From Bos javanicus (lineage: Eukaryota > Chordata > Mammalia > Artiodactyla > Bovidae), in assembly GCF_032452875.1 (NCBI RefSeq), contig NW_026894296.1:62001-126000 (forward strand): DNA of 64,000 nt, written 5' to 3'. Below the pieces are notes generated by a model, which saw nothing but the letters and a program-made list of their open reading frames with translations, was not told where the DNA came from and did not search any database. The position numbers and the translations under genes are program-made. Shown here in pieces: positions 1 through 12,720 of the stretch (position 1 is its first letter; every line of letters starts with the position of its first letter).

Positions 1-83
1 TATCCAAGTGATCAGTGCATGATCAATCACGTGATCAGTGTATGATCAGCCACGTGAACAGTGCATGCTCAGTCACGTGATCA

Positions 84-324
84 GGGCCTGCTGAGCTGCG
101 TGATTACTGTCTGCTCATCTGCTTGACAATTGCCAGCTGAGCTGCACGATTCCTGCCTGTCATCTGCTTGACAATTGCCAGCTGTGCTGCGTAATTCCTG
201 CCTGCTCAGCTGCTTGATTATTGCCAGCTGAGCAGCATGATTCCTCACACCTGAGTTCCATGATTATTGCCTGCTGACTGTTTGATTCGTGCCTACTCAG
301 CTCTTTGTTTATTGCCTCCAGAGG
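84..324 (+). repeat. Cassette 1, type A full length
   Basis: The 241-bp reference copy, from GGGCCTGCTGAG to TTGCCTCCAGAGG. It is itself a run of about ten diverged 22-24-mers in alternating forms (one with GATTCCTGCCTGCT, one with TTGATTATTGCCAGCT), so it derives from the same ancestor as the 23-mer. It carries CAGCTG sites, absent from the uniform array. The window opens 83 bp upstream, inside its head module. Confidence 0.93.
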
Positions 325-2370
325 CACATGATCAGTGTATGATAGCAAACATGATCAGCGCATGATCAGTCACATGATCAGCGCCATTAAGTCACGTGAT
401 CACTACATGATAGTCATGTGATCAGTCCATGCTCAGTCACGGTATCAGTGCATGATCAGCCACGTGATCAGTGCATGATCTGTCACATGATTAGTGTATG
501 ATCATCCACGTGATCAGGGCACGGGCAGTCATGTGATCAGTGCATGATTAGACGTGATCAGTGCATGTTCAGTCTCGTGATCAGTGCATGATAGCCACGT
601 GATCAGTGCATGATCAGTCACCTGCTGGGTGTATGATCATTCACGTGACCAGTACATGGTAGCTACATGATCAGTGCATGATAAGCCACGTGATCAGTGC
701 ATGATAGCCACGTGATCAGTGCATGATCAGCCACGTGATCAGTGCATGATCAGCCACGTGATCAGTGCATGATCAGTTACGTGATCAGTGCATGATCAGT
801 CACGTGATCAGTGCATGTAGCCACGTGATCAGTGCATGATCAGCCACGTGATCAGTGCATGATAGCCACGTGATCAGTGCATGATCAGTCACGTGATCAG
901 TGCATGATCAGTCACGTGATCAGTGCATGATCAGTTACGTGATCAGTGCATGATCAGTCACGTGATCAGTGCATGGTTGCTGCGTGATCAGTGCATGATC
1001 AGCCACGTGATCAGTGCATGATAGCCACGTGATCAGTGCATGATCAGTCACGTGATCAGTGCATGATCAGCCACGTGATCAGTGCATGATCAGGCACGTG
1101 ATCAGTGCATGATCAGCCACGTGATCAGTGCATGATAGCCACGTGATCAGTGCATGATCAGCCACGTGATCAGTGCATGATCAGTCACGTGATCAGTGCA
1201 TGATCAGTCACGTGATCAGTGCATGATCAGTTACGTGATCAGTGCATGATCAGTCACGTGACCAGTATATGGTAGCTACGTGATCATTGCATGACAGCCA
1301 CGTGATCAGTGCATGATAGCCACGTGATCAGTGCATGATCAGTTACGTGATCAGTGCATGATCAGCCACGTGATCAGTGCATGATGCCACGTGATCAGTG
1401 CATGATATCACGTGATCAGTGTGTGATCAGCCACGTGATCAGTGCATGATCAGCCACGTGATCAGTGCATGATAGCCACGTGATCAGTGCATGATCAGTT
1501 ACGTGATCAGTGCATGATCAGCCACGTGATCAGTGCATGATATCACGTGATCAGTGCATGATCATCACGTGATCAGTGCATGATCAGCCACGTGATCAGT
1601 GCATGATCAGCCACGTGATCAGTGCATGATAGCCACGTGATCAGTGCATGATCAGTTACGTGATCAGTGCATGATCAGCCACGTGATCAGTGCATGATAT
1701 CCACGTGATCAGTGCATGATCAGCACGTGATCAGTGCATGATCAGCCACGTGATCAGTGCATGATCAGTCACGTGATCATGTGTGATCAGCCACGTGATC
1801 AGTGCATGATGAGCCACGTGATCAGTGCATGATCAATTACGTGATCAGTGCATGATCAGTCACGTGACCAGTACATGGTTGCTACGTGATCGTTGCATGA
1901 TCAGCCACGTGAGCAGTGCATGATAGCCACGTGATCAGTGCATGATCAGTCACGTGATCAGTGCATGATCAGTCACGTGATCAGTGCATGATCATTTACG
2001 TGATCAGTGCATGATCAGTCACGTGACCAGTATATGGTTGCTACGTGATCATTCCATGATCAGCCACGTGATCAGTGCATGATAGCCACGTGATCAGTGC
2101 ATGATCAGTCACGTGATCAGTGCATGATCAGTCACGTGATCAGTGCATGATCAGCCACGTGATCAGTGCATGATAGCCACGTGATCAGTGCATGATCAGT
2201 TACGTGATCAGTGCATGATCAGCCACGTGATCAGTGCATGGTCAGACACGTGAACAGTGTATGATCAGCCACGTGATCAGTGCATGATATCCAAGTGATC
2301 AGTGCATGATCAATCACGTGATCAGTGTATGATCAGCCACGTGAACAGTGCATGCTCAGTCACGTGATCA

Positions 2371-2611
2371 GGGCCTGCTGAGCTGCGTGATTACTGTCTG
2401 CTCATCTGCTTGACAATTGCCAGCTGAGCTGCACGATTCCTGCCTGTCATCTGCTTGACAATTGCCAGCTGTGCTGCGTAATTCCTGCCTGCTCAGCTGC
2501 TTGATTATTGCCAGCTGAGCAGCATGATTCCTCACACCTGAGTTCCATGATTATTGCCTGCTGACTGTTTGATTCGTGCCTACTCAGCTCTTTGTTTATT
2601 GCCTCCAGAGG
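2371..2611 (+). repeat. Cassette 2, type A full length
   Basis: Same length as cassette 1, 2,287 bp downstream of it. This spacing is the one closest to the roughly 2.35-kb repeat I recall for the bovine 1.706 satellite. Head and tail nearly repeat those of cassette 1; a visible difference is GTGCATGGGC near 2,802 against GGGCACGGGC near 515. Confidence 0.92.
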
Positions 2612-4886
2612 CACATGATCAGTGTATGATAGCAAACATGATCAGCGCATGATCAGTCACATGATCAGCGCCATTAAGTCACGTGATCACTACATGATAG
2701 TCATGTGATCAGTCCATGCTCAGTCACGGTATCAGTGCATGATCAGCCACGTGATCAGTGCATGATCTGTCACATGATTAGTGTATGATCATCCACGTGA
2801 TCAGTGCATGGGCAGTCATGTGATCAGTGCATGATTAGACGTGATCAGTGCATGATCAGTCACGTGATCAGTGCATGATAGCCACGTGATCAGTGCATGA
2901 TCAGTCACCTGATGGGTGCATGATCATTCACGTGACCAGTACATGGTAGCTACATGATCAGTGCATGATCAGCCACGTGATCAGTGCATGATAGCCACGT
3001 GATCAGTGCATGATCAGCCACGTGATCAGTGCATGATCAGTCATGTGATCAGTGCATGATATAGACGTGATCAGTGCATGATCAGCCACGTGATCAGTGC
3101 ATGATCAGTCACGTGATCAGTGCATGATCAGTCACGTGATCAGTGCATGATCAGCCACGTGATCAGTGCATGATCAGCCACGTGATCAGTGCATGATAGC
3201 CACGTGATCAGTGCATGATCAGCCACGTGATCAGTGCATGATCAGTCACGTGATCAGTGCATGATCAGCCACGTGATCAGTGCATGATCAGCCACGTGAT
3301 CAGTGCATGATCAGTCACGTGATCAGTGCATGATCAGCCACGTGATCAGTGCATGATCAGCCACGTGATCAGTGCATGATCAGTCACGTGATCAGTGCAT
3401 GATCATCCACGTGATCAGTGCATGATCAGTCATGTGATCAGTGCATGATATAGACATGATCAGTGCATGATCAGTCACGTGATCAGTGCATGATCAGTCA
3501 CGTGATCAGTGCATGATCAGTCACGTGATCAGTGCATGATAGCTACGTGATCAGTGCATGATCAGCCACGTGATCAGTGCATGATAGCCACGTGATCAGT
3601 GCATGATCAGTCACGTGATCAGTGCATGATCAGCCACGTGATCAGTGCATGATCAGTCACGTGATCAGTGCATGATCAGCCACGTGATCAGTGCATGATC
3701 AGCCACGTGATCAGTGCATGATCAGCCACGTGATCAGTGCATGATAGCCACGTGATCAGTGCATGATCAGTCACGTGATCAGTGCATGATCAGTCACGTG
3801 ATCAGTGCATGATCAGCCACGTGATCAGTGCATGATCAGCCACGTGATCAGTGCATGATCAGTTACGTGATCAGTGCATGATCAGTCACGTGATCAGTGC
3901 ATGGTAGCTACGTGATCAGTGCATGATCAGCCACGTGATCAGTGCATGATAGCCACGTGATCAGTGCATGATCAGTCACGTGATCATGTGATCAGCCACG
4001 TGATCAGTGCATGATCAGCCACGTGATCAGTGCATGATCAGCCACGTGATCAGTGCATGATCAGTCACGTGATCAGTGATGGTAGCGTGATCATTGCATG
4101 ATCAGCCACGTGATCAGTGCATGATAGCCACGTGATCAGTGCATGATAGCCACGCGATCAGTGCATGATCAGTCATGTGATACGTGTGTGATCAGCCACG
4201 TGATCAGTGCATGATATCCACGTGATCAGTGCATGACAGCCACGTGATCAGTGCATGAGAGCCACGTGATCAGTGCATGATCAGTCACGTGATACATGTG
4301 TGATCAGCCACGTGATCAGTGCATGATGAGCCACGTGATCAGTGCATGATCAATTACGTGATCAGTGCATGATCAGTCACGTGACCAGTACATGGTTGCT
4401 ACGTGATCGTTGCATGATCAGCCACGTGAGCAGTGCATGATAGCCACGTGATCAGTGCATGATCAGTCACGTGATCAGTACATGATCAGTCACATGAACA
4501 GTGCATGATCATTTACGTGATCAGTGCATGATCAGTCACGTGACCAGTATATGGTTGCTACGTGATCATTCCATGACAGCCACGTGAGCAGTGCATGATA
4601 GCCACGTGATCAGTGCATGATCAGCCACGTGATCAGTGCATGATCAGTCACGTGATCAGTGCATGATCAGCCACGTGATCAGTGCATGATAGCCACGTGA
4701 TCAGTGCATGATCAGTTACGTGAGCAGTGTATGATCAGCCACGTGATCAGTGCATGGTCAGACACGTGAACAGTGTATGATCAGCCACGTGATCAGTGCA
4801 TGATATCCAAGTGATCAGTGCATGATCAATCACGTGATCAGTGTATGATCAGCCACGTGAACAGTGCATGCTCAGTCACGTGATCA

Positions 4887-5126
4887 GGGCCTGCTGAGCT
4901 GCGTGATTACTGTCTGCTCATCTGCTTGACAATTGCCAGCTGAGCTGCACGATTCCTGCCTGTCATCTGCTTGACAATTGCCAGCTGTGCTGCGTAATTC
5001 CTGCCTGCTCAGCTGCTTGATTATTGCCAGCTGAGCAGCATGATTCCTCACACTGAGTTCCATGATTATTGCCTGCTGACTGTTTGATTCGTGCCTACTC
5101 AGCTCTTTGTTTATTGCCTCCAGAGG
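4887..5126 (+). repeat. Cassette 3, type A with 1-bp deletion
   Basis: Type A, 240 bp. One C is missing near 5,051 (CACACTGAG in place of CACACCTGAG). The loss shifts the minus-strand frame and gives an 88-codon open stretch here instead of the usual 62, which shows that the frame is not under selection. Confidence 0.92.
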
Positions 5127-6422
5127 CACATGATCAGTGTATGATAGCAAACATGATCAGCGCATGATCAGTCACATGATCAGCGCCATTAAGTCACGTG
5201 ATCACTACATGATAGTCATGTGATCAGTCCATGCTCAGTCACGGTATCAGTGCATGATCAGCCACGTGATCAGTGCATGATCTGTCACATGATTAGTGTA
5301 TGATCATCCACGTGATCAGTGCATGGGCAGTCATGTGATCAGTGCATGATATAGACGTGATCAGTGCATGTTCAGTCTCGTGATCAGTGCATGATAGCCA
5401 CGTGATCAGTGCATGATCAGTCACCTGATGGGTGTATGATCATTCACGTGACCTGTACATGGTAGCTACATGATCAGTGCATGATCAGCCACGTGATCAG
5501 TGCATGATAGCCACGTGATCAGTGCATGATCAGCCACGTGATCAGTGCATGATCAGCCACGTGATCAGTGCATGATCAACGTGATCAGTGCATGATCAGT
5601 CACGTGACCAGTACATGTTGCTACGTGATCAGTGCATGATCAGCCACGTGATCAGTGCATGATAGCCACGTGATCAGTGCATGATCAGTCACGTGATCAG
5701 TGCATGATCAGTCACGTGATCAGTGCATGATCAGCCACGTGATCAGTGCATGATCAGTCATGACAGTACATGGTAGCTGCGTGATCAGTGCATGACAGCC
5801 ACGTGATCAGTGCATGATAGCCACGCGATCAGTGCATGATCAGCCACGTGATCAGTGCATGATCAGCCACGTGATCAGTGCATGATCAGGCACGTGATCA
5901 GTGCATGTCAGCCAAGTGATCAGTGCATGATCAGCCACGTGATCAGTGCATGATCAGCCACGTGATCAGTGCATGATCAGTCACGTGATCAGTACATGAT
6001 CAGTCACGTGAACAGTGCATGATCATTTACGTGATGTGTGCATGATCAGTCACGTGACCAGTATATGGTTGCTACGTGATCATTCCATGACGAGCCACGC
6101 GAGCAGTGCATGATAGCCACGTGATGTGTGCATGATCAGTTACGTGAGCAGAGTATGATCAGCCACGTGATCAGTGCATGAGTGCCACGTGATCAGTGCA
6201 TGATATGTCACGCGACAGGTGTGTGATCAGCCACGTGAACAGTGCATGTTCAGCCACGTGATCAGTGCATGATAGCCACGTGATCAGTGCATGATCAGTT
6301 ACGTGAGCAGTGTATGATCAGCCACGTGATCAGTGCATGATATCCAAGTGATCAGTGCATGATCATCACGTGATCAGTGTATGATCAGCCACGTGAACAG
6401 TGCATGCTCAGTCACGTGATCT

Positions 6423-6663
6423 GGGCCTGCTGAGCTGCGTGATTACTGTCTGCTCATCTGCTTGACAATTGCCAGCTGAGCTGCACGATTCCTGCCTGTC
6501 ATCTGCTTGACAATTGCCAGCTGTGCTGCGTAATTCCTGCCTGCTCAGCTGCTTGATTATTGCCAGCTGAGCAGCATGATTCCTCACACCTGAGTTCCAT
6601 GATTATTGCCTGCTGACTGTTTGATTCGTGCCTACTCAGCTCTTTGTTTATTGCCTCCAGAGG
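6423..6663 (+). repeat. Cassette 4, type A full length
   Basis: Full 241-bp copy and first cassette of the first 6.05-kb super-unit. The base before GGGCC is T (GATCTGGGCC), a variant shared by cassettes 4, 5 and 7-12 and not by 1-3, 6 or those after 26 kb, so it marks the left-domain lineage. Confidence 0.92.
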
Positions 6664-8701
6664 CACATGATCAGTGTATGATAGCAAACATGATCAGCGC
6701 ATGATCAGTCACATGATCAGCGCCATTAAGTCACGTGATCACTACATGATAGTCATGTGATCAGTCCATGCTCAGTCACGGTATCAGTGCATGATCAGCC
6801 ACGTGATCAGTGCATGATCTGTCACATGATTAGTGTATGATCATCCACGTGATCAGTGCATGGGCAGTCATGTGATCAGTGCATGATATAGACGTGATCA
6901 GTGCATGATCAGTCTCGTGATCAGTGCATGATAGCTACGTGATCAGTGCATGATCAGTCACCTGATGGGTGTATGATCATTCACGTGACCTGTACATGGT
7001 AGCTACATGATCATTGCATGATCAGCCACGTGAGTAGTGCATGATAGCCACGTGATCACTGCATGATCAGTCACGTGATCAGTGCATGATCAGTCATGTG
7101 ACCAGTACATGATAGCTGCGTGATCATGGCATGATCAGCCACGTGAGCAGTGCATGATAGCCACGCGATCACTGCATGATCAGTCACGCGATCAGTGCAT
7201 GATCAGCCACGTGATCAGTGCATGATCAGCCACGTGATCAGTGCATGATCAGTCACGTGATCAGTGCATGATCAGCCACGTGATCAGTGCATGATCAGTC
7301 ACGTGATCAGTGCATGATCAGCCACGTGATCAGTGCATGATCAGTCACGTGATCAGTGCATGATCAGTTACGTGATCAGTGCATGATCAGTCACGTGACC
7401 TGTACATGGTAGCTACGTGATCATGCATGATCAGCCACGTGATCAGTGCATGATAGCCACGTGATCAGTGCATGATCAGTCACGTGATCAGTGCATGATC
7501 AGCCACGTGATCAGTGCATGATCAGTCACGTGATCAGTGCATGATCAGCCACGTGATCAGTGCATGATCAGCGTGATCAGTGCATGATCAGCCACGTGAT
7601 CAGTGCATGATAGCCACGTGATCAGTGCATGATCAGTCACGTGATCAGTGCATGATCAGTCACGTGATCAGTGCATGATCAGCCACGTGATCAGTGCATG
7701 ATCAGCCACGTGATCAGTGCATGATCAGCCACGTGATCAGTGCATGATCAGTCACGTGATCAGTGCATGATAGCTACGTGATCAGTGCATGATCAGCCAC
7801 GTGATCAGTGCATGATAGCTACGTGATCAGTGCATGATCAGTCACGTGATCAGTGTATGATCAGCCACGTGATCAGTGCATGATCAGCCACGTGATCAGT
7901 GCATGATCAATCACGTGATCAGTGCATGATCAGTCACGTGACCAGTGCATGATAGCTACGTGATCAGTGCATGATCAGCCACGTGATCAGTGCATGATAG
8001 CCACGTGATCAGTGCATGATCAGCCACGTGATCAGTGCATGATCAGTCACGTGATAGTGCATGATCAGCCACGTGATCAGTGCATGATAGCCACGTGATC
8101 AGTGCATGATCAGCCACGTGATCAGTGCATGATAGCCACGTGATCAGTGCATGATCAGTCACGTGATCATGTGTGATCAGCCACGTGATCAGTGCATGAT
8201 CAGCCACGTGATCAGTGCATGATCAGTTACGTGATCAGTGCATGATCAGTCACGTGACCAGTACATGTAGCTACGTGATCATTGCATGATCAGCCACGTG
8301 ATCAGTGCATGATAGCCACGTGATCAGTGCATGATCAGTCACGTGATCAGTGCATGATCAGTCACGTGATCAGTGCATGATCAGCCACGTGATCAGTGCA
8401 TGATCAGTCATGTGACCAGTGCATGGTTGCTACGTGATCAGTGCATGATCAGCCACGTGATCAGTGCATGATAGCCACGTGATCAGTGCATGATCAGCCA
8501 CGTGATCAGTGCATGATCAGTCACGTGATCAGTGCATGATCAGCCACGCGATCAGTGCATGATCAGTCACGTGATCAGTGCATGATCAGCCACGTGATCA
8601 GTGCATGATCAGCCACGTGATCAGTGCATGATCAGCCACGTGATCAGTGCATGATCAGTCACGTGATCAGTGCATGATCAGTCACGTGATCAGTGCATGA
8701 T

Positions 8702-9145
8702 CATTTACGTGATCAGTGCATGATCAGTCACGTGACCAGTATATGGTAGCTACGTGATCATTCCATGACAGCCACGTGAGCAGTGCATGATAGCCACGTG
8801 ATGTGTGCATGATCAGTCACGTGAGCAGAGTATGATCAGCCACGTGATCAGTGCATGAGTGCCACGTGATCAGTGCATGATATGTCACGTGACAGGTGTG
8901 TGATCAGCCACGTGAACAGTGCATGTTCAGCCACGTGATCAGTGCATGATAGCCACGTGATCAGTGCATGATCAGTTACGTGAGCAGTGTATGATCAGCC
9001 ACGTGATCAGTGCATGGTCAGACACGTGAACAGTGTATGATCAGCCACGTGATCAGTGCATGATATCCAAGTGATCAGTGCATGATCATCACGTGATCAG
9101 TGTATGATCAGCCACGTGAACAGTGCATGCTCAGTCACGTGATCT
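8702..9145 (+). repeat. Conserved head module upstream of a cassette (example)
   Basis: About 440 bp of variant 23-mers in a fixed order: CATTTACGTG, a CCAGTATATGG unit, CATTCCATGAC, GCAGAGTATG, GAGTGCC, GATATGTCACG, GACAGGTGTG, GGTCAGACACG, GATATCCAAG and finally GTGCATGCTC just before GGGCC. The same order precedes most A cassettes, for example 14,746-15,190. The GCATGC in its last unit is a SphI site that the uniform 23-mers lack. This order, not base composition, defines the higher-order repeat. Confidence 0.85.
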
Positions 9146-9341
9146 GGGCCTGCTGAGCTGCGTGATTACTGTCTGCTCATCTGCTTGACAATTGCCAGCT
9201 GTGCTGCGTAATTCCTGCCTGCTCAGCTGCTTGATTATTGCCAGCTGAGCAGCATGATTCCTCACACCTGAGTTCCATGATTATTGCCTGCTGACTGTTT
9301 GATTCGTGCCTACTCAGCTCTTTGTTTATTGCCTCCAGAGG
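9146..9341 (+). repeat. Cassette 5, type A short form
   Basis: 196 bp. It lacks exactly one 45-bp dimer (22+23 bp) present in full copies after the first CAATTGCC unit. The deletion keeps the 23-mer register, as expected from slippage or unequal exchange. It is the middle cassette of the first super-unit. Confidence 0.92.
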
Positions 9342-9717
9342 CACATGATCAGTGTATGATAGCAAACATGATCAGCGCATGATCAGTCACATGATCAGCG
9401 CCATTAAGTCACGTGATCACTACATGATAGTCATGTGATCAGTCCATGCTCAGTCACGGTATCAGTGCATGATCAGCCACGTGATCAGTGCATGATCTGT
9501 CACAAGATTAGTGTATGATCATCCACGTGATCAGTGCATGGGCAGTCATGTGATCAGTGCATGATATAGACGTGATCAGTGCATGATCAGTCTCGTGATC
9601 AGTGCATGATAGCCACGTGATCAGTGCATGATCAGTCACCTGATGGGTGTATGATCATTCACGTGACCTGTACATGGTAGCTACATGATCATTGCATGAT
9701 CAGCCACGTGAGTAGTG
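9342..9717 (+). repeat. Conserved tail module downstream of a cassette (example)
   Basis: About 375 bp following an A cassette in fixed order: CACATGATC, GATAGCAAACATG, GCGCCATTAAG, CACTACATG, a CACGGTATC unit, GATCTGTCAC, GATTAGTG, GGGCAGTCATG, GATATAGACG, CAGTCTCG, CACCTGATGGGTG and TGTACATGGTAGC. The order recurs after nearly every A cassette. After B cassettes a different tail occurs, with CACCAAACATG, CACATGATC, CAATGCATG and GATAAGCCA. Confidence 0.85.
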
Positions 9718-10936
9718 CATGATAGCCACGTGATCACTGCATGATCAGTCACGTGATCAGTGCATGATCAGTCATGTGACCAGTACATGATAGCTGCGTG
9801 ATCATGGCATGATCAGCCACGTGAGCAGTGCATGATAGCCACGTGATCAGTGCATGATCAGTCACGTGATCAGTGCATGATCAGTCACGTGATCAGTGCA
9901 TGATCAGCCACGTGATCAGTGCATGATCAGGCACGTGATCAGTGTATGTCAGCCAAGTGATCAGTGCATGATAGCCACGTGATCAGTGCATGATCAGTCA
10001 CGTGATCAGTGCATGATCAGTTACGTGATCAGTGCATGATCAGCCACGTGATCAGTGCATGATCAGCCACATGATCAGTGCATGATCAATTACGTGATCA
10101 GTGCATGATCAGTCACGTGACCAGTACATGGTAGCTACGTGATCATTGCATGATCAGCCACGTGATCAGTGCATGATAGCCACGTGATCAGTGCATGATA
10201 GCCACGTGATCAGTGCATGATCAGTCATGTGATCGTGTGTGATCAGCCACGTGATCAGTGCATGATATCCACGTGATCAGTGCATGATCAGCCACGTGAT
10301 CAGTGCATGATGAGCCACGTGATCAGTGCATGATCAATTACGTGATCAGTGCATGATCAGTCACGTGACCAGTACATGGTTGCTACGTGATCGTTGCATG
10401 ATCAGCCACGTGAGCAGAGCATGATAGCCACGTGATCAGTGCATGATCAGTCACGTGATCAGTACATGATCAGTCACGTGAACAGTGCATGATCATTTAC
10501 GTGATCTGTGCATGATCAGTCACGTGACCAGTATATGGTTGCTACGTGATCATTCCATGACGAGCCACGTGAGCAGTGCATGATAGCCACGTGATGTGTG
10601 CATGAGTTACGTGAGCAGAGTATGATCAGCCACGTGATCAGTGCATGAGTGCCACGTGATCAGTGCATGATATGTCACGTGACAGGTGTGTGATCAGCCA
10701 CGTGAACAGTGCATGTTCAGCCACGTGATCAGTGCATGATAGCCACGTGATCAGTGCATGATCAGTTACGTGAGCAGTGTATGATCAGCCACGTGATCAG
10801 TGCATGGTCAGACACGTGAACAGTGTATGATCAGCCACGTGATCAGTGCATGATATCCAAGTGATCAGTGCATGATCAATCACGTGATCAGTGTATGATC
10901 AGCCACGTGAACAGTGCATGCTCAGTCACGTGATCA

Positions 10937-11177
10937 GGGCCTGCTGAGCTGCGTGATTACTGTCTGCTCATCTGCTTGACAATTGCCAGCTGAGCTGCAC
11001 GATTCCTGCCTGTCATCTGCTTGACAATTGCCAGCTGTGCTGCGTAATTCCTGCCTGCTCAGCTGCTTGATTATTGCCAGCTGAGCAGCATGATTCCTCA
11101 CACCTGAGTTCCATGATTATTGCCTGCTGACTGTTTGATTCGTGCCTACTCAGCTCTTTGTTTATTGCCTCCAGAGG
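10937..11177 (+). repeat. Cassette 6, type A full length
   Basis: Full copy closing the first 6.05-kb super-unit. It is preceded by GATCAGGGCC, unlike its neighbours on both sides, so it is the one point at which the two super-units differ in that marker. Confidence 0.92.
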
Positions 11178-12479
11178 CACATGATCAGTGTATGATAGCA
11201 AACATGATCAGCGCATGATCAGTCACATGATCAGCGCCATTAAGTCACGTGATCACTACATGATAGTCATGTGATCAGTCCATGCTCAGTCACGGTATCA
11301 GTGCATGATCAGCCACGTGATCAGTGCATGATCTGTCACATGATTAGTGTATGATCATCCACGTGATCAGTGCATGGGCAGTCATGTGATCAGTGCATGA
11401 TATAGACGTGATCAGTGCATGATCAGTCTCGTGATCAGTGCATGATAGCCACGTGATCAGTGCATGATCAGTCACCTGATGGGTGTATGATCATTCACGT
11501 GACCTGTACATGGTAGCTACATGATCAGTGCATGATCAGCCACGTGATCAGTGCATGATAGCCACGTGATCAGTGCATGATCAGCCACGTGATCAGTGCA
11601 TGATAGCCACGTGATCAGTGCATGATCAGTCACGTGATCAGTGCATGATCAGTCACGTGATCAGTGCATGTAGCCACGTGATCAGTGCATGATCAGCCAC
11701 GTGATCAGTGCATGATAGCCACGTGATCAGTGCATGATCAGTCACGTGATCAGTGCATGATCAGTCACGTGATCAGTGCATGATCAGCCACGTGATCAGT
11801 GCATGATCAGTCACGTGACCAGTACATGATAGCTACGTGATCAGTGCATGATCAGCCACGTGATCAGTGCATGATAGCCACGTGATCAGTGCATGATCAG
11901 CCACGTGATCAGTGCATGATCAGCCACGTGATCAGTGCATGATCAGTCACGTGATCAGTGCATGATCAGCCACGTGATCAGTGCATGATCAGCCACGTGA
12001 TCAGTGCATGATCAGCCACGTGATCAGTGCATGATCAGTCACGTGATCAGTGCATGATCAGTCACGTGATCAGTGCATGATCATTTACGTGATCTGTGCA
12101 TGATCAGTCACGTGACCAGTATATGGTAGCTACGTGATCATTCCATGACAGCCACGTGAGCAGTGCATGATAGCCACGTGATGTGTGCATGATCAGTTAC
12201 GTGAGCAGAGTATGATCAGCCACGTGATCAGTGCATGAGTGCCACGTGATCAGTGCATGATATGTCACGTGACAGGTGTGTGATCAGCCACGTGATCAGT
12301 GCATGATCAGCCACGTGATCAGTGCATGATAGCCACGTGATCAGTGCATGATCAGTTACGTGATCAGTGTATGATCAGCCACGTGATCAGTGCATGATAT
12401 CCAAGTGATCAGTGCATGATCATCACGTGATCAGTGTATGATCAGCCACGTGAACAGTGCATGCTCAGTCACGTGATCT

Positions 12480-12720
12480 GGGCCTGCTGAGCTGCGTGAT
12501 TACTGTCTGCTCATCTGCTTGACAATTGCCAGCTGAGCTGCACGATTCCTGCCTGTCATCTGCTTGACAATTGCCAGCTGTGCTGCGTAATTCCTGCCTG
12601 CTCAGCTGCTTGATTATTGCCAGCTGAGCAGCATGATTCCTCACACCTGAGTTCCATGATTATTGCCTGCTGACTGTTTGATTCGTGCCTACTCAGCTCT
12701 TTGTTTATTGCCTCCAGAGG
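12480..12720 (+). repeat. Cassette 7, type A full length
   Basis: Full copy and first cassette of the second super-unit, 1,543 bp after cassette 6. It is the counterpart of cassette 4. Confidence 0.92.

Larger units (their letters stand above)
5127..11177 (+). repeat. 6.05-kb super-higher-order unit, copy 1
   Basis: Contains cassettes ending at 6,663 (full), 9,341 (short) and 11,177 (full), at intervals of 1537, 2678 and 1836 bp. Inside it, AGCTACG-type marker 23-mers at 7411, 7772, 7954, 8269, 8428 and 8748 have counterparts 6,045-6,058 bp downstream in copy 2. One marker shares a private loss of a G (ACATGTAGCT, near 8,264 and 14,311), which supports duplication over parallel drift. Confidence 0.85.

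Noticed and set aside
160..348. Recurrent 62-codon minus-strand reading frame in at least 20 cassettes
   Set aside because: It starts with TTG, not ATG, lies wholly inside a cassette and its edge, has no flanking gene signals, and is broken by 1-bp deletions (cassettes 3 and 12) and a stop (cassette 27) without consequence. Its similarity across copies follows from DNA duplication.
4884..5150. 88-codon minus-strand frame
   Set aside because: Same cassette frame altered by a 1-bp deletion near 5,051; not a distinct gene.
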